From Eubacterium sp. (GTDB lineage Bacteria > Bacillota > Clostridia > Lachnospirales > Lachnospiraceae), in assembly GCA_017433825.1 (NCBI GenBank), contig JAFRGL010000008.1, forward strand, positions 78,641 to 142,640: a stretch of DNA of 64,000 bases, written 5' to 3'. The notes under the pieces are model-generated. The model saw nothing but the letters and a program-made list of their open reading frames with translations. It did not search any database and was not told the origin of the DNA. This document shows positions 30,050-38,524 of the stretch, one piece after another (the stretch's first letter is position 1; each line of letters starts with the position of its first letter). A program made the translations under genes and the position numbers.

Positions 30050-30078
30050 TTGACATCGCAACGGCTTTTTAGTATAAT
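30050..30078 (+). promoter_or_regulatory. Consensus promoter of tRNA-Ser
   Basis: A perfect TTGACA (30050-30055) and a perfect TATAAT (30073-30078) are separated by 17 bases. Confidence 0.92.
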
Positions 30079-30128
30079 TTCATTTGCGTTTAAGCAAAAA
30101 GTAAATATTGATCGAGAGATCAGGCATT

Positions 30129-30217
30129 GGAGAAGTACTCAAGTGGCTGAAGAGGCGCCCCTGCTAAGGGTGTAGGTCGGGAGAACCGGCGCGAGGGTTC
30201 AAATCCCTCCTTCTCCG
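30129..30217 (+). tRNA. tRNA-Ser (anticodon GCU)
   Basis: An 89-base class II tRNA: acceptor GGAGAAG/CTTCTCC, anticodon stem CGCCC/GGGTG with loop CTGCTAA (anticodon GCT), long variable arm and T arm GAGGG-TTCAAAT-CCCTC. CCA is not encoded. It lies at the boundary between the core origin genes and an accessory segment. Confidence 0.96.
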
Positions 30218-30229
30218 TGGTAAAATCAG

Positions 30230-30268
30230 CGAGAAACCTAAGGAAAATCAAGGGTTTCTCGTTTTTTT
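30230..30268 (+). terminator. Terminator after tRNA-Ser
   Basis: CGAGAAACC (30230-30238) pairs with GGTTTCTCG (30253-30261) and is followed by T7. Confidence 0.92.
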
Positions 30269-30275
30269 GTACTTG

Positions 30276-30312
30276 AAAAGTGCAACATTTTAAAGGCCTG
30301 TTGCACTTTTTT
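30276..30312 (+). terminator. Second hairpin terminator in tandem
   Basis: AAAAGTGCAACA (30276-30287) pairs with TGTTGCACTTTT (30299-30310), continuing the T-run to 30312. It nearly abuts the first terminator and may insulate the following module. It would also work on the minus strand. Confidence 0.8.
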
Positions 30313-30440
30313 AGAAGGAGCATTTCCTATTGTTGCAAGAAAAGAAGGAGGGAGTTGTCACGTATTTCTTATATTTTGGACTTTTATATAGACTTTAAAA
30401 ACTAACGGCGACGGGCCGGTAATGAACTCTAAAGACCTTT

Positions 30441-30467
30441 TCGCTACATTTTTGAAGATTGTGTAGC
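30441..30467. promoter_or_regulatory. AbiE operator 1
   Basis: The half-sites TCGCTACA (30441-30448) and TGTAGC (30462-30467) are separated by 13 bases. This is a second copy of the motif at 30481-30519, offset by 45 bases and less extended. Confidence 0.7.
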
Positions 30468-30476
30468 ATAAAAGCG

Positions 30477-30505
30477 TTGTCTTTCTCGCTACAATAATGT
30501 ATAAT
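30477..30505 (+). promoter_or_regulatory. abiE promoter
   Basis: TTGTCT (30477-30482) and TATAAT (30500-30505) are 17 bases apart. The -10 box lies in the spacer between the two arms of operator 2. Confidence 0.8.
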
Positions 30506-30519
30506 GTGTAGCGAGAAAG
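30481..30519. promoter_or_regulatory. AbiE operator 2
   Basis: A perfect 13-bp inverted repeat: CTTTCTCGCTACA (30481-30493) and TGTAGCGAGAAAG (30507-30519), with a 13-base spacer. It covers the -10 box and reaches the ribosome binding site, an autorepression layout known for AbiEi antitoxins. Confidence 0.85.
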
Positions 30520-30532
30520 GAGAGTGATTGCT

Positions 30533-31120
30533 ATGGACGATAGGCTTAGGGCATATCTGGAAGAGAATAACGGCTTTTACCGCATCGCGGATGCAAGAGC
30601 TCTGGGTGTTTCCAAAGGGACAGCAGTTGGGTTTGTGAAGGAAGCAGGACTGAGCAGGGTTGCACATGGTGTATATTGTTCGGAAGAAGCGTGGCCTGAC
30701 AGGATTTTCCTCATTCAGATTCGAAATCGTAAGATCATCTTTTCACATGAGACAGCTCTTTATTTGCACGGGCTGTCTGACCGAGAATCAGCCCAACTCG
30801 TGGTAACTGTAAAAAGAGGTTATAATGCAAGCCATCTGAAAGCGGATAACATTAAGGTTCATACTGTAATTCCCGAATGGTTCGAAATCGGTCTGAAGGA
30901 AATTCAAACTTCTTCCGGGAACATGGTAAGGGTATATGACAGAGAACGCTGTATCTGCGATATTTTGAGAGAAAAAAAAAGAATGGATATCCAGGTGTTT
31001 CAGGTGGTATTGAATACATATTTTAAAGATCAGAATAAAGATATTCATAAGCTGATGAAGTACGCATCAGAATTCGGAATCGAAAAAAGAATGCGCCAAT
31101 ATACGGAGGTGCTTTTATGA
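30533..31120 (+). CDS. AbiEi-family antitoxin / transcriptional regulator
   Basis: A 195-residue protein with an N-terminal winged-helix domain (FYRIADARALGVSKGTAVGFVKEAGLSRVAHGVYC, about residues 13-50) and a C-terminal AbiEi domain (HETALYLHGLSDRE, then VYDRERCICDILREKKRMD). It is the antitoxin and autorepressor of a type IV toxin-antitoxin pair. ATG at 30533 is chosen: AAGGAG (30517-30522) is about 10 bases away, while the in-frame GTG at 30524 would be one base from it. It overlaps the toxin gene by 4 bases. Base composition here is more AT-rich than in the flanking core genes. Confidence 0.88.
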   Translation: MDDRLRAYLEENNGFYRIADARALGVSKGTAVGFVKEAGLSRVAHGVYCSEEAWPDRIFLIQIRNRKIIFSHETALYLHGLSDRESAQLVVTVKRGYNASHLKADNIKVHTVIPEWFEIGLKEIQTSSGNMVRVYDRERCICDILREKKRMDIQVFQVVLNTYFKDQNKDIHKLMKYASEFGIEKRMRQYTEVLL

Positions 31121-31878
31121 TCAAAACTCGGATGCAGTTGAACGCGCTGATTAGAAATAAGGCGGCAGGGGATGGGGATAAGGCGCAGATTCTGCTGCGC
31201 ATCTACATGATGGAGCGGCTGCTTGAGAGAATATCCGTTTCCGGGTATCGGGATAATTTTATCCTGAAAGGCGGGATGCTAGTATCCTCACTGGTCGGTG
31301 TTGATATGCGAACCACTATGGATATTGACACAACAGTCAGGGCGATTCCGCTGACACAGGAAAAAGCAAAAGAATTCCTTAAGGAAATCATGGCCATTGA
31401 TCTGGAAGATAATGTGTCCTTCAGGATTACAAAGGTTGAGGATATCATGGAAGGACATGAATATGAAGGAATCCGGTTTCATATTGAAGGTAACCTCGAG
31501 AAGCTTTGCCAGACGATCAAGATAGATGTTTCCACAGGAGATGCGATTACACCTGCTGCTGTGGAGTATGAACTGCCACTGATTCTGGAGAACCGGAAGA
31601 TCGGATTGTGGGCATACAATGTGGAGACACTCCTGGCTGAAAAACTGGAGACGGTGATGACCAGAGCAGAGGCGAATACAAGGATGAGGGATTTTTATGA
31701 TGTCTATATTCTGACTCGACAAGAAACGATTGAAATAAATTCCGCACATCTGAAAGAGGCTTTTGAAGCCACCTGCAGAAAACGTGGCTCAGAGGCTTTA
31801 ATACCCTCTTTTGATGAAGTTCTGGAAAGTATAGAAGTGTATCCTTCACTGTTCCTCTTTAGTGGTAAGAGGTATTGA
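31117..31878 (+). CDS. AbiEii/AbiGii-family toxin nucleotidyltransferase
   Basis: A 253-residue DNA polymerase beta-like nucleotidyltransferase. KGG (residues 51-53) is followed by TMDID with Asp69 and Asp71 as the metal ligands, and the C-terminal part has the LLAEKLETVMTRAEANTRMRDFYDVY motif shared by AbiEii toxins. It acts as a bacteriostatic toxin in abortive phage infection, relieved by AbiEi; related enzymes modify tRNA ends. The ATGA overlap with AbiEi indicates coupling. All core motifs are intact, so it should be active. Confidence 0.9.
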   Translation: MIKTRMQLNALIRNKAAGDGDKAQILLRIYMMERLLERISVSGYRDNFILKGGMLVSSLVGVDMRTTMDIDTTVRAIPLTQEKAKEFLKEIMAIDLEDNVSFRITKVEDIMEGHEYEGIRFHIEGNLEKLCQTIKIDVSTGDAITPAAVEYELPLILENRKIGLWAYNVETLLAEKLETVMTRAEANTRMRDFYDVYILTRQETIEINSAHLKEAFEATCRKRGSEALIPSFDEVLESIEVYPSLFLFSGKRY

Positions 31879-31897
31879 CAACAAGTGCCTCCAAAAA

Positions 31898-31989
31898 TGT
31901 AGAATTCTACAGAAAATGAGATTATGAAGGAAATGAATTGCCAAACGGGATTGCTGGTGATATAATCGAAAAAAATGTAGAATTCTACA
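31898..31989. promoter_or_regulatory. Promoter flanked by duplicated palindrome, upstream of the DUF4143-type ATPase
   Basis: The 14-bp palindrome TGTAGAATTCTACA occurs at 31898-31911 and 31976-31989, within direct repeats (about 33 bases) that also share GAAAA(N)G(N)GATTATG. Between them lies TTGCCA (31938-31943), 17 bases, and an extended TATAAT (31961-31966). The second palindrome covers the expected start of transcription. A perfect TTGACA at 31875 lies 17 bases before the first palindrome, so a second promoter may overlap it. Confidence 0.7.
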
Positions 31990-32003
31990 GAAAAGGTGAT
32001 TAT

Positions 32004-33308
32004 GTGATCAATAGAAACAAGTATCTCACACAATTGATCGAATCAAGGGATAATGGATTCCCCAAAGTAATAACCGGAATACGAAGATGTGGGAAATCAT
32101 ATCTTCTAAAGGAAATATATCGGGAATATTTGCTTGGCTCAGGGGTTGATGAAGAATCTATCCTTTTGCTTGAATTGGATGATGACAGGAATGCGGAATA
32201 CAGAGATCCGATTATGTTGGGAAGGTATGTACGCGAGTATTGCAAAGACAAGAAGCGATGCTACGTTATTCTGGACGAAATACAGAAAGTGTATTCTCTG
32301 GTCAATCCGAATCTGACAAACGGTAAACATGTGCCTGCAAGGAAAACGGACACAGAGATTATCACATTTGTTGATGTGGTTCTCGGATTATCGAGGGAGA
32401 AGAATATCGATCTTTATGTTACAGGCTCAAATTCAAAAATGTTGTCTACTGATATTATTACCGAGTTTCGTGATAAGGCCGTAAACATAGCGCTGTCCCC
32501 GCTTTCTTTTGAAGAATACTATGAATATAAAGGGGGTTTCCCCGGTGAAGCAATCTATGAATACATGCAATATGGCGGAATGCCTCTTGCCGTCCTTAAG
32601 AAAGAAGAGGACAGGAGAGAGTATCTTACAGCTCTCTTTGAAACAACATATTTTAAAGATATTATTGAACATAACAATCTCAGAAAAAGCGAATCCTTGG
32701 AGGAGCTTTGCAACATCATCAGTACGGGGACAGGGGAACTGATGAACGCGGAAAAAATAGCAAATACTTACCGCAGTATCAAAAAAACACGGATCGACAA
32801 AGAGACTGTTGAAAAATATATTGGTTATTTCAAAGATGCATTTATCCTGCGGGAAGCAAGGCGGTATGACCTTAAAGGCAGGGCGGAAATCGGAGCGCTT
32901 CGGAAATACTACTTTACAGATACCGGACTTCGTAACGCAAGATTGAACTTTGCGTTCCCTGATGAAGGCCAAATGCTTGAAAACATTGTTTTTAACGAAT
33001 TGTGTTATAAGGGATATTCTGTAAATGTTGGCAGCTTTGATACGATCGGGAAGGACAAGAACGGAAAATCGATAAGGAAAACCAATGAAGTCGATTTCTA
33101 TGCCGTGAAGGGACTTAAGCGATATTATATTCAAGTATGTGCAGGTCTATCAAATGCTCAGACAAAAGCCAGAGAAGAGCGGCCTTATATGCTTTTAAAT
33201 GATGAGGTCACAAAGATTATAGTTATCAACAAACCTGTAAAAGAAAGCCTGGATACTAACGGGTTCACAATAATCGGTATTACAGATTTTCTTCTCAGAT
33301 ATATATGA
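32004..33308 (+). CDS. AAA-family ATP-binding protein with DUF4143 domain
   Basis: A 434-residue protein with Walker A GIRRCGKS (residues 25-32), Walker B YVILDEIQK, a conserved VTGSNSKMLS segment, a central helical region and a C-terminal DUF4143/PDDEXK-like part containing NEVDFYAVKG and YIQVCAGL. These P-loop proteins are common in gut anaerobes and have no settled function; mobile or defence-linked roles are suspected. GTG at 32004 is chosen: AAGGTG precedes it, and the longer frame from TTG at 31938 would start inside the -35 box. Codon use is AT-rich, as in abiE. Confidence 0.82.
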   Translation: MINRNKYLTQLIESRDNGFPKVITGIRRCGKSYLLKEIYREYLLGSGVDEESILLLELDDDRNAEYRDPIMLGRYVREYCKDKKRCYVILDEIQKVYSLVNPNLTNGKHVPARKTDTEIITFVDVVLGLSREKNIDLYVTGSNSKMLSTDIITEFRDKAVNIALSPLSFEEYYEYKGGFPGEAIYEYMQYGGMPLAVLKKEEDRREYLTALFETTYFKDIIEHNNLRKSESLEELCNIISTGTGELMNAEKIANTYRSIKKTRIDKETVEKYIGYFKDAFILREARRYDLKGRAEIGALRKYYFTDTGLRNARLNFAFPDEGQMLENIVFNELCYKGYSVNVGSFDTIGKDKNGKSIRKTNEVDFYAVKGLKRYYIQVCAGLSNAQTKAREERPYMLLNDEVTKIIVINKPVKESLDTNGFTIIGITDFLLRYI

Positions 33309-33650
33309 TCAGATCATTGCAATGTTATTGTAAGAAACAGTGCAACATACATGAGCAGCGTGTCGAAGCTCCTTCCTATTATAAGGGTTTCTGAAGGATA
33401 GATAGGGTTTTAAAGCGCAGATGTTTAATTCCATGGATAAATCCACCAAAGACAAGTCCGGATATCCGGGTCGAAACAACTGTCCATTGTAAAAAACGGT
33501 TCCTCTGCAATATTGATTCCGGTGCCAAACCTGATTTTGTTCTGTCCAAAGCAGAATCCTTCTATGACCGGCCTGCACTTGTGGAATAGATTAACAGCCT
33601 GAAGTAATCAATATAATAAATATACAGCGGTATATATGGAGTGTTTGAAA
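33309..33650. other. Intergenic region without recognisable gene
   Basis: The 342 bases between the ATPase and the protease gene hold only short open frames that I cannot relate to any family. One 89-codon frame on the minus strand (33309-33578) has no ribosome site. TATAAT at about 33612-33617 may belong to the protease promoter, without a good -35. Confidence 0.5.
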
Positions 33651-36245
33651 ATGAAGAAAATCCTTGTGTTACTAATCGTCACGAGCATGCTGCTTTCAGC
33701 GTGTGCATCATCCGGCACTGCAAATCAGTCAGGCGAAACGGCTTCCGGTACGCCGGAGGCGCAAAGTGAAGAAGCTTTTTCGGACAATGCCGAAACGGAG
33801 ACGGAAGAAGAAAAGCAAGACGTCAGCCGCAACTGGCGTGAAAACGGGATTCCTGCGGCTTTTGACCTGCGAAGCGTCGATACGGACGGGGACGGAACAG
33901 GCGACCGCTGCTATGTAACGCCGGTAAAACTGCAACATCCTTTCGGATCCTGCTGGGGATTTGCGGCCATTGCGGCTGCGGAAATCAGTCTGCTGGGCTC
34001 GGTTTACAGCGAGGATCCGGATGCATGGAAGACGCTGGATCTTTCCGAAAAACAGCTGGCATATTTTTCCCATGTTCCGCTGGATGATCCGTCCAGCCCG
34101 CAGAATACGGAAGGCGCTTCACCGATTGATCCCACGGACATGTCCGAGATTTATGGCGGAGGCAGTCCGTTTCTGGCGGCCATTACCTTTGCACAGGGGA
34201 TCGGCCCTTCCGATGAGCATTCGGAGACGAATGACACGGGGGATTATTTCGAATATCACGGTGTCGGGAACATTACCACGCAGACTTATATCGACGGTGC
34301 GTACCGGAATTTCTGCTACAGCAAGGAAGATGACTGGACGATTCCGGAGGAATATCGTTTCCTTCAGGATTATATTCTGGTGGATTCCCATATCCTGCCG
34401 TCACCGGCAGGACGCGATGCGTATGGCCGGTACAAATATGATGAATCCGCTGTGGAAGCGATCAAGGAACAGCTTCTGGAAAAGCGCGGCGTCATGATCG
34501 GGTTCTGTGCGGATTCCTACAGCCGAATGACGATGACCGGGGAAGAAGGAAAATACATCAGTTCCAACTGGGCGCATTATACCTGGGATGACGCAGTTCC
34601 CAATCACGCCGTCACCATCATCGGATGGGACGACAATTATCCGAAAGAGAATTTCCTGGAAGGGCATCAGCCGCCCGGGGACGGTGCCTGGCTGGTCAAA
34701 AACAGCTGGGGCTCGCAGGAAGAAGAATTTCCCGATTACGGCAGGGGAGACTGGGGCATAGAAAATGAAGAGGGAATTCATACCGGTTATTTCTGGATTT
34801 CGTATTATGACCGGTCGATCGAAAATCCGGAGTCTCTGGAACTCGATATCTCCCTCGCGCCGGAATCTGTCGACCAGCATGATTATATGCAGGTTACCAA
34901 ACTGCAGTCGCGGGCCGTAGAAAAGCCTGTATCCATGGCAAATATTTTCAAAGCAGACCATTCGAAGATCATCAGTGAGATTTCCCTTATCACGGCGACG
35001 GAAGACTCGGAGGTACAATACCAGATCTATCTTCTGAAGGATGATTTTTCTTCTCCCGTGGACGGGGTTCCGGTATGCGACGCGGCAGAATCTTTTGCGC
35101 ACGCAGGTTTTCATCGCTTGAAAACAGGGGAAATATGGCTGCAGAAGGACCAGTATTATTCCGTTATTCTGACCGTGACAGACAAAGACGGTAAGTATAA
35201 TACGATTATGCCGACGGCTGTCAGTTTTGCCGGCCTCAGCAGCCAGAAGGCCATTATCAACGAAAAAGAAAGCTATCTGCTCGAAGACGGGGAATGGAAG
35301 GATTATAAACAGGTCGCAGAGGTCATGATCAACGATGTTGCCATACCCGGCCAGGAAGAGCTTGTTACTTATTCCTATGATAATTTCCCCATTAAGACGT
35401 ACAGTTACCGTGTGGTGGGCGACCTCAGAATTGAGCTGGAGCACGCAAAAGAGGTGATGAGTGTCCTGGAAGGCTATGACAGAGACGTTTACCGGCTTTC
35501 GTTTACGGGGATTGATGCGTTTAACATCGGCAATCCCGCGGTGGAATGGAAGGTCGGGCCCGGTTCGGAAAATATTGTGGAGATAGAGCCTCTGGAGGAG
35601 GGATCACAGCTTGCGATAACGGCAAAGGCACCGGGAAAAGCCTGTCTGTCCGTAACGGTGGAAAATATCGGGACAAAAGTGTTTACCGTTGATGTCGGGG
35701 AAGGCACGGTTGGCCGGGTAGTGGCGATCCCGCAGAATTCGACGTTTACCGGTGAAGAGATAAGGCCGTTGACCGTCGTTTACAGTGACAATGGTATTAT
35801 GCTGGCAGAAGGCGTTCATTATAACGCAGAGTATTTTGATAATGTGAAGTGCGGCGTGGGACATGTGGAGATCACCGGAATCGGGGAATGCGCCAATTCA
35901 AAGAATCCTGTTCCGGTTATCGGGTATTTTACCATCTCCCCGGAACAGCCGCAGATCGAAAGCCTGAACGCGGAAAACGGAAACATCGTCCTTTCCGTGA
36001 AGGACCTTTCGGAAACAGGAGCGACCGGATACGATGCGGAATACCGGGTGAAAGGCAGTAAGGATTGGAATGCCGTTCCGTTCGAGCCCGGCCGGAGAGA
36101 AGCAGTTATCACCGGCCTTGCTCCCGGTGAATATGAGGTGCATGTCTGCGCGTATGTTGATACTTCCGATGCTTCCGTACCGGAAGCCTATCGGACAGTA
36201 AGCTACGGGGCTTTTTGCGACACGCATTTTGTAACGCTTCCGTGA
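33651..36245 (+). CDS. C1A (papain-like) cysteine protease lipoprotein with lectin-like domain
   Basis: An 864-residue exported lipoprotein. The signal ends in the lipobox LSAC (about residues 16-19) and is followed by an acidic Ser/Glu linker to about residue 60. In the peptidase, Cys101 (FGSCWGF), His319 (NHAVTIIGWDDNYP) and Asn351 (KNSWG) form the triad. A lectin-like domain (about 410-610), an Ig-like region (about 610-770) and a C-terminal FN3-like module follow. ATG at 33651 is preferred to 33636: GGAG at 33638-33641 is 9 bases upstream and the signal peptide begins there. It is paralogous to the gene at 1-1926 and is directly followed by a truncated peptide exporter. Confidence 0.92.
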   Translation: MKKILVLLIVTSMLLSACASSGTANQSGETASGTPEAQSEEAFSDNAETETEEEKQDVSRNWRENGIPAAFDLRSVDTDGDGTGDRCYVTPVKLQHPFGSCWGFAAIAAAEISLLGSVYSEDPDAWKTLDLSEKQLAYFSHVPLDDPSSPQNTEGASPIDPTDMSEIYGGGSPFLAAITFAQGIGPSDEHSETNDTGDYFEYHGVGNITTQTYIDGAYRNFCYSKEDDWTIPEEYRFLQDYILVDSHILPSPAGRDAYGRYKYDESAVEAIKEQLLEKRGVMIGFCADSYSRMTMTGEEGKYISSNWAHYTWDDAVPNHAVTIIGWDDNYPKENFLEGHQPPGDGAWLVKNSWGSQEEEFPDYGRGDWGIENEEGIHTGYFWISYYDRSIENPESLELDISLAPESVDQHDYMQVTKLQSRAVEKPVSMANIFKADHSKIISEISLITATEDSEVQYQIYLLKDDFSSPVDGVPVCDAAESFAHAGFHRLKTGEIWLQKDQYYSVILTVTDKDGKYNTIMPTAVSFAGLSSQKAIINEKESYLLEDGEWKDYKQVAEVMINDVAIPGQEELVTYSYDNFPIKTYSYRVVGDLRIELEHAKEVMSVLEGYDRDVYRLSFTGIDAFNIGNPAVEWKVGPGSENIVEIEPLEEGSQLAITAKAPGKACLSVTVENIGTKVFTVDVGEGTVGRVVAIPQNSTFTGEEIRPLTVVYSDNGIMLAEGVHYNAEYFDNVKCGVGHVEITGIGECANSKNPVPVIGYFTISPEQPQIESLNAENGNIVLSVKDLSETGATGYDAEYRVKGSKDWNAVPFEPGRREAVITGLAPGEYEVHVCAYVDTSDASVPEAYRTVSYGAFCDTHFVTLP

Positions 36246-36329
36246 CAGGAAAATCCGCACATTCCCGCAGGATGATTCTTCTCCGCAACAGAAAGCCCCC
36301 GTTTCCGTCATTCCGGCATTTCATTCTGA

Positions 36330-37586
36330 ATGAACGCAGCGGCTGCCATGCCGGTGTTTGTTATATACGTCGCGGAGCTGCTTTTGTTTGCGGTGACAGT
36401 TGTCCAGGAACATAAGTATCTTGCCGGACGTCTGGAAGGAGAGGAAAAGAACAGCGGCGTTGTTTATTCGTTTCTTTCCGGCATCCAGAAGATAAAGGTC
36501 AGCGGCAGTGAAAAGCGTGCCTATGCAAAATGGCTGGAGACATATACGGAGAAGACGATACCAACCTATGCAGTCAGGTTCCCGTATACGATAAGACAGC
36601 CATTGATTATCTTCATACATATGCTCGGAATGCTGTGGATCTATGCTGCCGCATATAAAAACGGGGTAAACACGGCACAGTTCGCTGCTTTTTCCAGTGC
36701 ATTCGGACTGGTTATGGCAGGGATTTATGCGCTGGGGGCATCCGGATCATCCTTTGCAATAATCAGGCCCATACTGAAACGCGGTGAGCCCATATTAAAC
36801 GAAGTTCCGGAAAACAGCAGCGGCAAGCGTGTGCCGCACAGCCTTTCCGGCAGGATAGACATGGACCAGGTGGTATTCCGTTATGAACAGGACAGCCCTG
36901 CGGTTATCAACGGTATCAGTCTCCATATTGACCCGGGGGAATATGTTGCGGTAGTCGGCAAATCGGGATGCGGCAAGTCCACGCTGATGCGGATCCTTCT
37001 GGGGTTTGAAGAGCCGGAACAAGACGCTGTATATTATGACAGCATGGATCTCAGCAGCCTGGATAAAAAGGCTTTGCGCCGGAATATCGGTACGGTGCTT
37101 CAGGACGGAAAGCTGTTTTCCGGGGACATTTATTCAAATATAATTATTTCAGCGCCATGGATGAGCATGGACGACGCCTGGGAGGCAGCCGAAAAAGCCG
37201 GTATAGCAGAAGATATACGGCGTATGCCCATGGGGATGCATACGCTGATAACAGAAGGCAGCGGCGGAATATCGGGCGGCCAGAAGCAGCGGATACTGAT
37301 TGCCCGGGCGATATGTTCAAAACCGAATATTATAATGCTGGATGAGGCAACCAGCGCATTGGATAATATCACACAGAAGATTGTTACCGATTCGATGAAT
37401 GAAATGAAATGTACCAGGATAGTGATAGCCCACAGACTCTCCACGATAAAGCAATGCGACCGGATCATCGTACTGGACAAAGGCGTTATCGCGGAAGAGG
37501 GTACTTATGAAGAACTGCTTGCCAGGGGCGGACTGTTTACCGAACTGGTAGAAAGACAGATGCCCGACCGGGAATTCGGAAAATGA
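36330..37586 (+). pseudogene. NHLP-type bacteriocin export ABC transporter, 5'-truncated
   Basis: The 418-codon frame matches only the C-terminal half of the permease/ATPase subunits that export NHLP-leader peptides. It covers the last membrane helices, then an ATPase with Walker A GKSGCGKST, the family-specific segment PWMSMDDAWEAAEKAGIAEDI, signature GISGGQKQR and Walker B IIMLDEATSALD. Intact members are about twice as long, with an N-terminal peptidase or cyclic-nucleotide-like domain. A TGA is immediately upstream of the first ATG and no ribosome site is seen, so the 5' half has been lost at about 36326. The ATPase part is intact; no precursor peptide or modification gene is in the window. 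Confidence 0.75.
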
Positions 37587-37615
37587 TTAAATCCAGAACG
37601 TAAAAGGAGAAGGAT

Positions 37616-37796
37616 ATGAAAAGGAAAGGGCGAAGATGAGTTTGTCATGGAATACGATAACATCTTTATCCCTGTTTCAGACAGCAGCTGCATTCGGATA
37701 ACGATGCAGACATTTTCGACAGGTAAAGGGGACACAGGCGTCAGTGCATCAGACAAAGACGTCATTGCTATCATGGAAAGCCTGAAGGTGGATTGA
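37616..37796 (+). pseudogene. Decayed small gene
   Basis: A strong AAGGAG site leads to ATG at 37616, but that frame stops after seven codons (TGA ending at 37639). An overlapping frame then runs 49 codons from ATG 37647 to 37796 (starting MEYDNIFIPVSDSSCIRITM) and looks like a genuine protein C-terminus without its own ribosome site. A frameshift or internal deletion would join them. I do not recognise the family. Confidence 0.45.
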
Positions 37797-37883
37797 TTCT
37801 GAGCGTTTGGAATCTTTACGAAACGCAGCACAGAGGACTCAGGCAGGTTGTTTTCCTGTCAGAGTCCATATGAAAAACGAAAA

Positions 37884-37920
37884 GCGGCAGGGGCTGGTTC
37901 CCTGCCGCAGGTTTTCTTTT
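37884..37920 (+). terminator. Terminator before the flavodoxin gene
   Basis: GCGGCAGGG (37884-37892) pairs perfectly with CCCTGCCGC (37900-37908) and is followed by a T-rich run (37911-37920). Confidence 0.8.
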
Positions 37921-37951
37921 ATAAACAGCGGCGGATGAGGAAGGAGCAACT

Positions 37952-38479
37952 ATGACAAAAATATTGACAGCATTTTTTTCAAGGGCGGATGAGAATTATT
38001 TCGGCGGACAGATGCGTTACGTTACAGTGGGCAATACGGAGCTTGCCGTAAACCTGATGAAGGAAATGATCGACGCGGATGTTTTTAAGATCGAAATGAA
38101 AAAACCGTACGCCGCAGACTATATGACCTGCATCAATGAGGCGAAAAAGGATTTGCGGGAAAACGCCAGGCCGGAGCTTGTCTCTTACCCGGACAGTATC
38201 GGCAGGTACGATACGGTTATCCTTGCCTATCCGAATTACTGGGGGACGTTCCCGATGGCGGTGGCAACCTTCCTGGAGCTGTATGACTTTTCGGGAAAGA
38301 CGATTCTTCCGCTGTGCACGAACGAGGGGAGCGGCCTTGGAGAAAGCGAAAACGACATCCGGAAGTTTACGCCGGGGGCTGAAGTGCGGAAAGGCCTGTC
38401 CGTCACAGGAAGCAAAACAGCGGAATCCGGCGCTGAAATACGTGCCTGGCTGGCCAAAAACGGGCTTGAATTGAGATGA
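37952..38479 (+). CDS. Flavodoxin
   Basis: A 175-residue flavodoxin-fold protein. The N-terminal strand ILTAFFSRADENYFGG is in the position of the FMN phosphate loop, and the central YDTVILAYPNYWGTFPMAVATFLE segment supplies the flavin-stacking aromatics. It resembles the Flavodoxin_4 type with an insertion between strand 1 and the helix. It is a cytoplasmic electron carrier or small NAD(P)H-dependent reductase; the partner is not evident. A GGAAGGAGCAACT leader precedes the ATG. Confidence 0.85.
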   Translation: MTKILTAFFSRADENYFGGQMRYVTVGNTELAVNLMKEMIDADVFKIEMKKPYAADYMTCINEAKKDLRENARPELVSYPDSIGRYDTVILAYPNYWGTFPMAVATFLELYDFSGKTILPLCTNEGSGLGESENDIRKFTPGAEVRKGLSVTGSKTAESGAEIRAWLAKNGLELR

Positions 38480-38524
38480 TTGGCAAGTTATAATTAAATT
38501 GCCGAAAATCCGGAGGTCAGAACA

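Noticed and set aside
31938-32003. TTG-initiated N-terminal extension of the DUF4143-type ATPase
   Set aside because: The extension overlaps the -35 and -10 boxes and the palindromic operator; a GTG with a ribosome site at 32004 fits the family start.
33309-33578. 89-codon minus-strand frame between the ATPase and protease genes
   Set aside because: No ribosome site and no family resemblance; it could be a remnant, but this cannot be supported.
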